From Streptomyces himastatinicus ATCC 53653 (GTDB taxonomy: Bacteria; Actinomycetota; Actinomycetes; Streptomycetales; Streptomycetaceae): 53,220 nucleotides of DNA. The translations under genes were made by a program, and so were the position numbers. Shown piece after piece: positions 27,931 to 37,793 of the stretch. The stretch lies in the NCBI RefSeq assembly GCF_000158915.1, contig NZ_GG657754.1:8897600-8950819 (forward strand), read 5' to 3'. Each line of letters starts with the position of its first letter. Positions within the stretch are counted from its first letter, which is position 1. Under the pieces are notes generated by a model. The model was not told where the DNA came from. It made no database searches and saw only the letters and a program-made list of their open reading frames with translations.

Positions 27931-30900
27931 GCATCGGTAGCACGGTCGAGGAGAAGGCCAAGGCAATTCTGCTGTAGCTGGGCATGTGGTGGCCGGACGC
28001 CAACTCCGGCACCCTGCGCCACGCCGCCGACGCCTGGCGGACCTTCGCTGACACGGTGGATGACGTGCGCGCCGCGACCAACAAGGCCGCCACCACGCTC
28101 ATCCACAACAACAAGGGCGAGGCGATCGACGCCTTCGAGACCTTCTGGGGGCGTTATGCCAAGGGCAAGGACGAGGGCTGGCTGAGCGACCTGGCCACGT
28201 CCGCCCGCAGTATGGCCAAGGCGCTGGACAAGTTCGCCGACAAGGTCGATGAGGCGATCGAGGAGCTGTGGACGCAGATCGCCATCGATGCCGTGGCGAT
28301 TGTCGCCGGCGGGCTGCTGACCCTGCCGACCGGGGGCGCTTCCGACGCGGTCGCCGGGGAGATCATCGCGATGGCGGCGGGCCTGGGTGTCGCGGTGGAG
28401 GGGGCGGTGGCCACCATCGCCGCGGAGATGCTGGTCGGCGCCGTGTACACCAGCATCGCGTCGGTCACCGTCGATCTCGCCGTCGCGCAGCCGGCCAAGA
28501 TCGCCCTCGGTCAGCAGGGTGGGTTCAGCCTGGATGAGGTGAACGCCGCCGCCAAGGACGGCATGATCTACGGGGGCCTCTTCGGCGCCGGGGCGGGTGT
28601 GCTCAAGCCCGGCGTGCTCCCCAAGACCGGCGGCGTTCCCGGCTTGTTGAAGCCGCCCGGGATCCGCCCCAACCTCATTGGGAAGGGCCCCGCCGGTCGT
28701 TTTGCCAAGGAGACTCCGAAGGTGGGCGAACCCATTGACATCGCGACGGGCGCGATGCTGATGGAGCAGACCGACCTCACGCTCCCCGGCTCCCTGCCGC
28801 TGGTCTTCGAACGCACCCATATGTCGTCCTACCGGGGCGGCGTCAGCTTCGGCCCGACCTGGTCCTGTCTGCTGGACGAGCGCATCCAGCTCGACTCCGA
28901 GGGCGTCGTCTTCGCCGCCGCCGATGGCATGCGGCTGGTGTACCCGGTGCCGGAGCCCGACGTTCCCACCCTGCCGGAGAAGGGCGCGCGCTGGCCGCTG
29001 GAGTGGGACGGGAAGCCGGACGGCGTCATGACCGTCACCGACCCGGGGACCGGTGTCGTACGGACCTTCACCCGCCCCGCCCCGACGGAGGAGTCCAGCG
29101 CGGTCCACCTGTGGCTGGAAAGCCTCCAGGACCGCAACGGCACACGCATCGACATCGAACGCGCCCTGGCAGGCAACCCCCTGGCGATCCGCCACTCCGG
29201 CGGCTACTACGTGGCCGTCGACACCGACGAGCACCGGCGCGTTACCGCCCTGCGCCTGCTCGACGAGGCGCCCTCGATCTACGAGCCCCAGGGCCGCGAC
29301 GGTGCCGGCACGATGGTGATGCGCTACGCGTACGACGAGGCCGGTCACCTCGCCGAGGTCATCAACTCCAGCAACCAGCCGATGCGCTACACCTACGACG
29401 CGCAGGGCCGGGTCACATCCTGGACCGACCGCAACGGCACGTCGTTCGCGTACGTCTACGGCCCGGACGGCCGGGTGATCCGCACCGAGGGCAGCGACGG
29501 CGTCTACAACGGCACCCTCGAATACGACGACGCCGCGCGCACCACCGTCTACACCGACTCCCTCGGCCACCGCACCACCTACCGCTACAACACCGACGGC
29601 CAGGTGACCGAGGAGACCGACCCGCTCGGCCACACCACCCTCACCACGTGGAACACCCGAGGCGACCGCCGCCTCTCGGTCACCGACCCCATGGGTCACA
29701 CCACCCGCTACGCCTACGACGAGGACGGCAACCTCACCGCTGTCACCCTCCCCGACGGCAGCGAGGCCCGGGCCACGTACAACGATCTCTGCCAGCCTGT
29801 GGAGGTCACCGAACCGGGCGGCACCACCTGGCGCCACGTCTACGACGGGGCCGGAAATCTCCTCACCACCACCGACCCCATGGGGTCGACCTCCACTTAC
29901 GGCTACACCGAGCGGGGCCACTTGGCCGAGGTGACGGACGCGCTGGGCAGCACCACGCGCCTGACCCCGGACCGGACCGGGCTCCCCAACGCCGTAACGG
30001 ACCCGCTGGGACACACCACGAGCGTCCGCCGGGACCCCTTCGGCCGGGTGGTGGAGGCGACGGATCCGTTGGGCCGCACAACCCGTATGGGCTGGACGAC
30101 CGAGGGCAAACCGGGGTGGCGGGAGGAGCCGGACGGCGCCCGGGAGAGCTGGACCTGGGACGGCGAGGGTAACCTCCTCACCCACACGGGCCCGGCAGGC
30201 AACACCACCCACCAGACGTCCACCCACTTCGACGTCCCCGCCACCCGCACGGAGCCCGACGGCGCGAGCTACGCCTTCGCCTACGACACCGAGCTGCGCC
30301 TGACCCAGGTCACCAACCCCCAGGGCCTGACCTGGACGTACACCTACGACCCGGCGGGCCGCCTCACCGCCGAGACCGACTTCAACGGCCGCACCCTCAC
30401 CTACACCCACGACGCGGCGGGCGACCTGCGGACCCGCACCAACGGCGCGGGCGAAACCCTCCACTTCACCCGGGACGTGCTGGGCCGCACGACGGAACAA
30501 CGCGATGAGTCCGGCGCACGGACGACATATGCCTACGACGCGCAGGGCACCCTGACCCAAGCGACGAATCCGGACGTCGAACTGACCCTCGAACGGGACG
30601 CGGTGGGCCGAGTCCTGTCAGAAACGGTCAACGGTCGGACGACGACGTACGCGTATGACGCCGCAGGCCGCCGTATCGAACGCACGACGCCCTCGGGCCT
30701 GAGGAGTGTCTGGACCTACGACGAGTCAGGCCGCCCCGCCCAACTGACCACGGGCACGGCCGGCACCCTGACCTTCACGTACGACGCTGCGGGCCGCGAG
30801 ACGGAACGCCGCATCGGCGAGTCCGTGACGCTGACGCAGACCTGGGACAGGGCAGACCGCCTCGCCACCCAAACGATCAACGCAGGCCACCGCCGCGAGA

Positions 30901-32152
30901 CGGGCCGGATCCTCCAACACCGCTCCTACGCCTACCGCCTGGACGGCTACCTCGCCGAGATCCGCGAACTCACCTCGGGCACGCGCCGCTTCGACCTCGA
31001 CTCGGTCGGCCGCGTCACCGCCGTGCATGCGCACGGCTGGACCGAGACGTACGCCTACGACACGGCGGGCAACCTCACCCACGCCACGGCCCCGGATCAC
31101 GAAACCCCCGGCGACCGCTCCTTCACCGGCACGATCATCCACCGCGCGGGCCGCACCACCTACGAACACGACGCCCAGGGCCGCCTCACCCGCCGCACCC
31201 GCAAACTCCTCAACGGCCAGACCCGCACCTGGACCTACACCTGGAACCCCGAAGACCGCCTGACGAACGCGACCACCCCCGACGGCGAGCACTGGCACTA
31301 CACGTACGACCCCCTCGGACGCCGCATATCCAAACAACGCCTGGCCGCGGACGGCACGGTGGCGGAATCGGTGACCTTCGCATGGGAAGACACCCGCCTC
31401 GCGGAGCAATCCACACCAGAGGGCAAGCACACCACCTGGGACTACGCCCCAGACACCCACCGCCCCCTGACCCAAACCGACCACACGTCACTGGTGCGCG
31501 AGCCCGGCCTGGCAACACCGCACCACCCTCTGGGGCACGGACTTCCCCTCCCCAGTAAGCCCGGAGGCCGTTGACTGCCCTCTCCGCTTCCCCGGCCAAT
31601 ACGCGGACGCAGAAACGGGGTTGCACTACAACTATCACCGCCATTACGACGCCGAGACGGCCCGCTACATCACCCCCGATCCTCTAGGCATCGAACCGGC
31701 GCTAAATGACTATGCGTATGTTGCTGATCCGCTCAGCTGGATTGACCCGCTGGGCCTGGCGGGATGCAAAGCTGGAAAGGTCAATTGGGTTACAGAGGGT
31801 ACAACCCGATCGGCAGCCGCAGATGCGTATGAATCTGGCGCACATGGGGCTCGAAGTGAGGTTTCCTCACAGAAGAGGCTTGTCCCTTCGCTTGATTATG
31901 TAAAAGCAGACGGCACTCCTGGGGCGGTTCGCTTCGATGGGCTCCGCGATGGCCAGTTGATCGATCGGAAACTCGGTGTCGCTACCACTCCCAAGTCGAA
32001 GCTGGGCCGCGACCAGGCAATCCATGGCTCTCGACCAGAACGGGCGAACAGCTGTCTGGGAGGTGGCGGATCAACGTGCGTACCGGCGGGCTACTAGAAT
32101 GCTCGGGCAGCAGAACATCATCAATATCAAGGTGAGGATAGTTTCGCCATGA
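27927..32152 (+). pseudogene. Rhs-repeat polymorphic toxin, interrupted
   Basis: The gene starts at GTG 27927 (MSIGSTVEEKAKAILL), then meets an in-frame TAG at 27975-27977 where relatives probably have a sense codon such as AAG. The open frame resumes with LGMWWPDANSGTLRHAADAWRTFADTVDD (translation could restart at 27984). It has a helical ESX-like N-terminus, a hydrophobic helical stretch (~100-185), a VGEPIDIATGAMLMEQTDL linker, and then about 25 RHS/YD repeats (YDAxGRL) to 31574. Around 31490 a deletion and frame change remove ~45 residues; the shifted frame gives WQHRTTLWGTDFPSPVSPEAVDCPLRFPGQY...RYITPDPLG, the core-end motif. A REase-fold-like toxin tip follows (ESGAHGARSEVSSQKRLVPSL, VRFDGLRDGQLIDRK). 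A further shift near 32022 splits off TAVWEVADQRAYRRATRML...VRIVSP. The final TGA overlaps the next gene (ATGA). Confidence 0.85.
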
Positions 32153-32397
32153 ATGCCATCATTGCTCGCGCGCTGATCGAGCTGCTTGTATCCCTTGAGC
32201 TGTCCGACGAAGAGTCTGTCTCCGTGGAGGCGTCGGCGGCTCTTGCCGAGGATGCCGCCACGTCGCTAGGGGCTCTGTCGGATACCGAGCGAGCGGAACT
32301 CATCTCGATCATTACCCAGATGGCTGAAGAAGCCGGGGACGAGGATCGTCGGCAAGTTCTCCTGGACCTCCCTGAAGGGCTTGGCCTTACCGAGTGA
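32149..32397 (+). CDS. Small acidic protein, candidate immunity protein to the Rhs toxin
   Basis: Encodes 82 residues, strongly acidic and helical (ALIELLVSLELSDEESVSVEASAALAEDAATSLGALSDTERAELISIITQMAEEAGDEDRRQVLLDLPEGLGLTE). The ATG at 32149 overlaps the reconstructed TGA of the Rhs toxin frame, an ATGA coupling expected for a toxin/immunity pair. Its acidic charge suits binding of a basic nuclease tip. I do not recognise a named family. The base composition is lower in GC than the Rhs body, as is common for exchanged toxin-tip/immunity cassettes. Confidence 0.7.
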   Translation: MNAIIARALIELLVSLELSDEESVSVEASAALAEDAATSLGALSDTERAELISIITQMAEEAGDEDRRQVLLDLPEGLGLTE

Positions 32398-32690
32398 CCA
32401 ATGTGCTCGACCTTTGTGAATGCATCCCGGCATCGTCAGCTCGGCGCGCCCCAGGCGGCGGTGGGATCTCTGCCGTCGCGCCGAGTACCCGCACGCGCCG
32501 GGTGAGTTGGTGGCGCAGGGCTCCACCCATGCTGGTGTGGGGGAGGCTGGGTCGGCGCGTACAACGCTATCGGTGCGGCCCCACCTGCACGGCGCAGGCG
32601 ATCACCTGGCTCGCATAGCCCCTTCGGTCGAGGGAGGGCAGTCAAGCGTGGTCTCACGCTCAGAGCTTGCCGGAGACTTGGGTCGGGTCG
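32398..32690. other. Intergenic stretch without a supported gene
   Basis: About 290 bp between the immunity candidate and the converging leucine-rich-repeat gene. Short open frames exist on both strands, but none shows codon bias, a ribosome site or recognisable protein motifs. The frames giving RRVQRYRCGPTC could be debris of an old toxin cassette or transposase, but I cannot support that. Its position just after a toxin/immunity tip fits a recombination hot spot. Confidence 0.4.
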
Positions 32691-33329
32691 TCAAAAGAGG
32701 GCTTCGATGTCGCTGGGACTGGTGACCAGCAGGTGTTCCAGTTCTTGAGGGGTGATTTTGATGTGGCCGCCCTCCGGGGTGTCGGTGCGAGTCAGGCCAG
32801 GACGGGACAAGCGGTGGTGATCGCCGTACTGATAGTAGGAGAACGGGAGCCCCGCCGCGTGCAGTGCGCGGGTGAGGGCCCATTCCCGTTCTTCTGAAGC
32901 CTGTACGTCGACGCCCTTGTCCCGCAGCTCGGGGATGACCTCCCGGTATGACATGTCCGACAGCGGGTTGCCTCTGACGTCGAGCAAGGTCAGTCTCGCG
33001 CACTCCAGGGTGGGCGAAATGTCCGCGACGAGGTTGCGTTCCACGCTCAGCACGAGCAGCGAGGGTGCCGTGCGGACCGCTCCGATGTCACGGACGTCGC
33101 TGTCGGAGACCGTGAGGCTCTCGAGTGCGGGGAATCCGCCCAGGTCCGGGATCTTGTTGCTGCCGTGGCCAGACAGGATCAGGATTCGCAGGGACTTACA
33201 GCGCTCGAGCCCGGAGCTGCCACGGGCATGGTGGACCACCAAGTCCATGATGCTGTCGAGTTCCTCATCCCGGAACGGTGCCGGGTGTCCGACTTCGAGG
33301 GTGATCGCTTCGGCGATAGCCGGTTCCAT
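32691..33329 (-). CDS. Leucine-rich-repeat protein coupled to the giant effector
   Basis: Encodes 212 residues. About four leucine-rich repeats of ~22 residues occupy residues 40-135 (LRILILSGHGSNKIPDLGGFPALESLTVSDSDVRDIGAVRTAPSLLVLSVERNLVADISPTLECARLTLLDVRGNPLSD). A C-terminal region follows (EWALTRALHAAGLPFSYYQYGDHHRLSRPGLTRTDTPEGGHIKITPQELEHLL). No signal peptide or membrane segment is seen, so it is probably cytoplasmic. Its ATG lies 3 nt after the stop of the 1459-residue gene, with AAAGGA embedded in that gene's end, so translation is coupled. A small, cytosolic, coupled protein downstream of a giant toxin-like protein suggests an immunity or chaperone role. That is inference; LRR proteins have many uses. 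Confidence 0.72.
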   Translation of the reverse strand: MEPAIAEAITLEVGHPAPFRDEELDSIMDLVVHHARGSSGLERCKSLRILILSGHGSNKIPDLGGFPALESLTVSDSDVRDIGAVRTAPSLLVLSVERNLVADISPTLECARLTLLDVRGNPLSDMSYREVIPELRDKGVDVQASEEREWALTRALHAAGLPFSYYQYGDHHRLSRPGLTRTDTPEGGHIKITPQELEHLLVTSPSDIEALF

Positions 33330-33332
33330 CGG

Positions 33333-36300
33333 TCATCCTTTGAGGGCGTCCCTGGCCTTCGCGAACGTTAGTCGCACCGCCGCGAATGCCTTCTTCTGTT
33401 TGCCGGAGAGTTCCAACAGGGTGAGTTTCTTCAAATCGCCAGGCTTCTCCCTGAACAGTACATCGATCGAACGTCCGAGCGCCTCGCTTGGAATGGCGCC
33501 GACACCCCCGCTCCACATGAGCTGGAATCCGGACGGACCCGCCTGTGCGTCGCTGCCCAGCATCTCGATGAGCAGGGTGACGTACGCCCGGGCGGTGCCT
33601 GTCCTGTTCTGCATGTAGAGGGCGCGGAGCCGATCGTGGAACTCCTTGGTGCCGTTGGTCAGGGTCGGTTTGCGGTCGTCAGTGTAGAAGGTGCCCACGT
33701 GCGCACCCAGCGACACGAGGCCTTCGCCGTCCAGAATGCGCCAGATGACAACGTTCGTCGGCGATCGCAGGGCATCCTGCAGGCGCAGCCAGTCCAGGCC
33801 CTTCTCGACGTTGCCTCTCTTGTGTTGCGCGATGGCGACCTCGAGGACCTGCAGGATGTAGTTGGTGGGTATCCACTCGTGCGTACCCGGGTTGAGGTCG
33901 CGGAAGTGGCCCTTGATGAACTCACGGCTTGGCGTGTCGTTGTCCCAGAGCCAGCCGAACCTCGTCCAGTTGACGTCGCCGACGCGCCGCGTGCGCACCA
34001 TGGTCTCCAGAAACCCGTCCAGCCCACCGGCGAGTTTGACCGCCGCCACCAGGTCCTTGTCGGCGTCCGCATCCCGGCTGGGGAATGGATCCCACCGCCC
34101 GTAGGTACCAAGAGCGGGGTCGAAGACCATCTCCTCGACGTCGTTGACGGTCTTCTCATCACCTTCAGCGGCCTTCTTCCCGGTGGTCTTGAGTTTCGGC
34201 AGCGCGCCCTCGTCGCCGCCGAGTTTGTCGAGGAACGTCGTACGAATGGCGGACCCGGCCTTGAACAGGTAGGTGACGGCGACTTCCTTGTTGTCCGCCG
34301 CTCTCGGGTGCTTCTCGCGGAACTGGGTCACGCTCTGACTGCCGGCATACTTGACGGCTTCGGACTCGGTCTTGTCCAGCACGGAACGCTGCCACAGTTG
34401 CTTGTTCGAGCCGGACTTGGCCTTGCTGAGCAATTTGTCCCACCACGACGTGTGGACCTTCTCCGCGAAGACCTTCCCGGTGTTGGCGAAGTCGAACTCC
34501 AGTGCCGCGTCCTTCGACTTGCCATTCGGGTTGATGGCCAGCCTGATGTGGTGGAGGTCCCCGGACTTCTTCAGGCTTATGGAGGTCAGGCGATGCCGAC
34601 GCTTGATGTCGGGCAGCCCGGCCCGGACCGACTTCACGGTGGCGTTTCCGTCACCGATGAGCCGGTTCGCGTCGCGGATGGCGGCGTCCAGGGCGCGCCG
34701 CTTGTCCTGGTCCGTGCGGCGGTCCTCGCGTTTGCGGTTCTTCCGGCGGTCCGGCTTCTTCGCCTTGCGCGGTCGCTTCGGTTTCGCCGGTCTGCGCGGC
34801 CTTCTCGGTCTCGTGGGCTTGCGGCGGTGTTGCGGGCGCTTGGGCTTCTTCCGTTTGGGCTTGAGCTTGGCCGCCAGTTTCTTGAGCAGTCCGGTGATCT
34901 TGGTGATGACCCAGTCGATGGCGCGGCTCACCGGCCGGGACAGGGCCTGGAATATCTGCTTGACCTTGCCCGCGATCCCCCCGATGCCGAGGATCGCGGC
35001 CAGGGCCCCGATGAGGACCGGGATCGACCGTGCCAACGCGCGTTCCACCAGGGCCGGGACGCCGCCGGTGCCGCCGCGGGCGATGGCGATCACGGCATCC
35101 AGGACCGTGTTGACGAACTCGATGATCTGACGGCCCTGGGTGACGATGAACCGGACGATGTCGATGATCATCTTGCAGGCGCGGATGAACGCCGACGCCG
35201 GGTTGAACAGCGACACGATCCACGTCACGCCCGCGATGATGATCGTCGGCAGCAGGTAGGACACCAGCTTGCTGATCAGGTCCTTCTTCAGGTCCCCGAC
35301 CCGCGACTTCAGGTCCGACCACAAGCCCGCGACGCCGCGTCTCTTGGCCTCCACGACGATCGGGATCGCGTCCTTGCCCGTTTCCGCCGCCGCCATCGTC
35401 TTCGGGTTGACCTTGCGGGCCAGGCGGGCGCGGATGTTCGGCCATGACAGCCCGAGCAGACCGGCGATCATCACCAGGATGCCGAGGACGTCGAAGCTCG
35501 TCGGCAGGACCAGGCCCGCCGTGACGCCGGAGCCCAGCAGCCAGGCCAGCACGCCTTGTTGGAGGTGGCGGCCTGCGTTCTTCATGAACAGATTGAGCCC
35601 GCCGCCGACACCGGTGATGAGCCGGCCGAGGAAGCCGACCGGGTCCTTGAGGATCAGGCCGACCGCCGACGCGGCCTTGCGCAGGACGCCCATCAGCAGG
35701 CGGCCGAGTTCCTTGATCGTGTTGATGACGCCGCCGATGGCGTCGGCGGCCTTGGAGACCAGGCCCTTGTTCTTCTCCTTCTCCGCCGCGATCTCGGCGT
35801 CGACCGACTTGACCGCTTCGGTGTACTTGGTGGCCAGAGTGTCGACCAGTTCGGTGCCCTTGTCGTTGACCGTGTCCGACAGCTCGTCGAACTTGCCCTG
35901 GAAGTCCGCGGCCGCTTCCCTGCCGATGGCACGGAGGTCCTTGGGCAGGGTGTCGACCGTGTGCTGGAGGTCCTTGCGGCCCTTGGCGATACGGTCCTTG
36001 GCATGGCGTAGCTCGCCCTCGACCGTGTCGGCGACGTCGGAGATGACCTGGCGCATCGCGGTCAGGTAGTTGTCCCGAGCGCGTTCGTAGATCCGGTTGG
36101 CCTCTTCCGGGAGGTCGGCGAACAGGTCCTTGACCCAGCGGGCCTTGCCCCGCAGCCCGGAGTAGCGGCGGGACTTGTACTCGTCCATGCCCCGGGTGTG
36201 CTCGTCGGTGAACCGGTCCCTCGCCCGCTTCTCGCCGTTGGTGAACTGGGTGTCGACCTTCTTGTCCAGGCCGGACAGGATCTCCTCGACGTCGCCCTTG

Positions 36301-37712
36301 GTCTCGTCGAACACCTTCTGGAGCAGGGCGGTGACCTTCGTCCGCTTGTCCTCGTCGCGGCCCTTCGTGCCCTCCTTGCCGGTGGTGACCTGCTGGCCGG
36401 TGGCGACCCGCGTGGCGTGGAGGGCACCCATCGCGGCCGCGCCGCTCGTGGCGGCGGTCGCCTTGACCTTCTTCAGCTCGGCGGCCTCCCCGGCACGCAG
36501 CTCCTTCGGGGCGGCCGCCGAGTGGGCCTCCATCGTCTTCTTGTCCCGCACCGCCTTGTCGAACGCGGGCTCGCCCGAGTTCTTCATCGACAGCTGCTGC
36601 TCGGTGACCTGCGCCGATGCCATCTGCTGGTTGACCTGGTCCGGCCCGGCCGACATGTCCGTGGCCGACTTCGGCAACGCGTCCGGGGCCGCCTGGTTCG
36701 GGTTCGGGGCACCCGGTTTCCCCGGCACCGAGTCCGCCGCCAGCGGCACGACCTCCTTGGCGTCCGGGGCCGGTTCCGGCGTGGCGGCGGTGGTGTCGGC
36801 GATCTCCTGGCCCGCGGCGTCCTTGCCCTCACCGACCTTGCCCTGGACCTCGGTCTTGACCTCTTCCGCCTTGCCCGACTCCCCGAACTTGTCGGCCTCG
36901 TCCAGGTTCTTCGGGGCCCGGTCCTTGATGGCCTTCTCCACCGCGGCGATGAACGACTGCTTGTCGAACTCCTTCGGCTGAGCGGCGTCCATGTCCTCCG
37001 CGTGCGCCGCCTTGCCGCGGGCCTCCTGGTCGTCGGCCGGCGGCACCGCGGCTCCCTGCGCGGCACCGGCCTCCGCGGCCGGCGGCGGGTGGCTCGACGC
37101 CACCCGCTGCTTCTTGGCCGCGACGTCCTTCTTCAACGCCTGGAACTTCGGGTCCGCACCCGGTGACCGCGGCCCTGTCGCTTCCTGTTTCTTCGCTCCC
37201 TTGCCGGGGCGGTCCTCGGTTTCCTTCCTGTCCTTCTGGTCCTGCTGGTCCTTCTGGACCGGGCGAGGTGCGGGCGGGGCCTTCGCCTTCCGGACAGGCT
37301 TCGGCTCCGGCTTCTTCGCGTCCGGCTTCCGCGCCGACTGCTGCTGTTCCGGGAGCTGTGCCGAGGGGGATTGCTGAGCTGCGGGCAGCGCACCCGCCTG
37401 AGCCGCGACGGCCTGGTTGCCGATCAGGTCCTGCCCGCCCGGCAGCAGCTGCCCGGCCCACCAGGACGGGAACGGGCCCGGCCCGGCACCCGGTGGCGCC
37501 CCACCCATCGCCGCCGCCATCGCCGCGTTTCCGGCCACGGCCCGCGTCCGCGCGACGACCGACGGGCCAGGTTCCACGGCCGATCCCGACGCACGCGCGG
37601 TCGGGCCCCGCAGGTCCGACACCTCCGCCCCGCTCCGCATGCGTGCATCGCGCACCGGGGGCACCGCCGGTGTCGTCGGGCGCGGAGTGCGGACCTTTAT
37701 CTGCACAGGCAT
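33333..37712 (-). CDS. Giant eCIS-effector-like protein (possible polymorphic toxin)
   Basis: Encodes 1459 residues. Residues 1-~330 are disordered, rich in Pro/Ala/Gln/Lys; ~330-640 are charged helices and coiled coil (EEILSGLDKKVDTQFTNGEKRARDRFTDEHTRGMDEYKSRRY). Residues ~670-770 contain LILKDPVGFLGRLITG...LQQGVLAWLLGSG...LPTSFDVLGILVMIAGLLGLSWPNIRARL, a segment I associate with large effectors of extracellular contractile injection systems (often annotated eCIS core or DUF4157 proteins). No HExxH DUF4157 metalloprotease motif is present. Hydrophobic helices (~800-930) follow, then a ~50-residue Lys/Arg/Pro linker (~948-997), then a ~450-residue C-terminal domain I cannot assign (candidate toxin or effector). 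The start ATG at 37712 has no clear ribosome site. It is followed by the coupled LRR gene; no tail, sheath or baseplate genes are in the window. Family assignment is by recall of motif style. Confidence 0.7.
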   Translation of the reverse strand: MPVQIKVRTPRPTTPAVPPVRDARMRSGAEVSDLRGPTARASGSAVEPGPSVVARTRAVAGNAAMAAAMGGAPPGAGPGPFPSWWAGQLLPGGQDLIGNQAVAAQAGALPAAQQSPSAQLPEQQQSARKPDAKKPEPKPVRKAKAPPAPRPVQKDQQDQKDRKETEDRPGKGAKKQEATGPRSPGADPKFQALKKDVAAKKQRVASSHPPPAAEAGAAQGAAVPPADDQEARGKAAHAEDMDAAQPKEFDKQSFIAAVEKAIKDRAPKNLDEADKFGESGKAEEVKTEVQGKVGEGKDAAGQEIADTTAATPEPAPDAKEVVPLAADSVPGKPGAPNPNQAAPDALPKSATDMSAGPDQVNQQMASAQVTEQQLSMKNSGEPAFDKAVRDKKTMEAHSAAAPKELRAGEAAELKKVKATAATSGAAAMGALHATRVATGQQVTTGKEGTKGRDEDKRTKVTALLQKVFDETKGDVEEILSGLDKKVDTQFTNGEKRARDRFTDEHTRGMDEYKSRRYSGLRGKARWVKDLFADLPEEANRIYERARDNYLTAMRQVISDVADTVEGELRHAKDRIAKGRKDLQHTVDTLPKDLRAIGREAAADFQGKFDELSDTVNDKGTELVDTLATKYTEAVKSVDAEIAAEKEKNKGLVSKAADAIGGVINTIKELGRLLMGVLRKAASAVGLILKDPVGFLGRLITGVGGGLNLFMKNAGRHLQQGVLAWLLGSGVTAGLVLPTSFDVLGILVMIAGLLGLSWPNIRARLARKVNPKTMAAAETGKDAIPIVVEAKRRGVAGLWSDLKSRVGDLKKDLISKLVSYLLPTIIIAGVTWIVSLFNPASAFIRACKMIIDIVRFIVTQGRQIIEFVNTVLDAVIAIARGGTGGVPALVERALARSIPVLIGALAAILGIGGIAGKVKQIFQALSRPVSRAIDWVITKITGLLKKLAAKLKPKRKKPKRPQHRRKPTRPRRPRRPAKPKRPRKAKKPDRRKNRKREDRRTDQDKRRALDAAIRDANRLIGDGNATVKSVRAGLPDIKRRHRLTSISLKKSGDLHHIRLAINPNGKSKDAALEFDFANTGKVFAEKVHTSWWDKLLSKAKSGSNKQLWQRSVLDKTESEAVKYAGSQSVTQFREKHPRAADNKEVAVTYLFKAGSAIRTTFLDKLGGDEGALPKLKTTGKKAAEGDEKTVNDVEEMVFDPALGTYGRWDPFPSRDADADKDLVAAVKLAGGLDGFLETMVRTRRVGDVNWTRFGWLWDNDTPSREFIKGHFRDLNPGTHEWIPTNYILQVLEVAIAQHKRGNVEKGLDWLRLQDALRSPTNVVIWRILDGEGLVSLGAHVGTFYTDDRKPTLTNGTKEFHDRLRALYMQNRTGTARAYVTLLIEMLGSDAQAGPSGFQLMWSGGVGAIPSEALGRSIDVLFREKPGDLKKLTLLELSGKQKKAFAAVRLTFAKARDALKG

Positions 37713-37793
37713 GGTGGCCGCAGGTTCGCACTCGCCCCGTCGCGGCAGTGCCTTCGCGGCGTCACGGGGGCGTCTCCGGAGTGCCCGGCCTTG

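Noticed and set aside
27756..30560. A 934-residue minus-strand open frame over the Rhs gene
   Set aside because: Repeats in it are the complement of YD repeats; there is no independent support.
29300..31300. Short Tyr-Asp-rich repeats considered as tandem DNA repeats
   Set aside because: They are degenerate Rhs/YD protein repeats, expected in the family.
32398..32690. Possible transposase fragment (RRVQRYRCGPTC)
   Set aside because: Too short, with no conserved catalytic motif and no inverted repeats.
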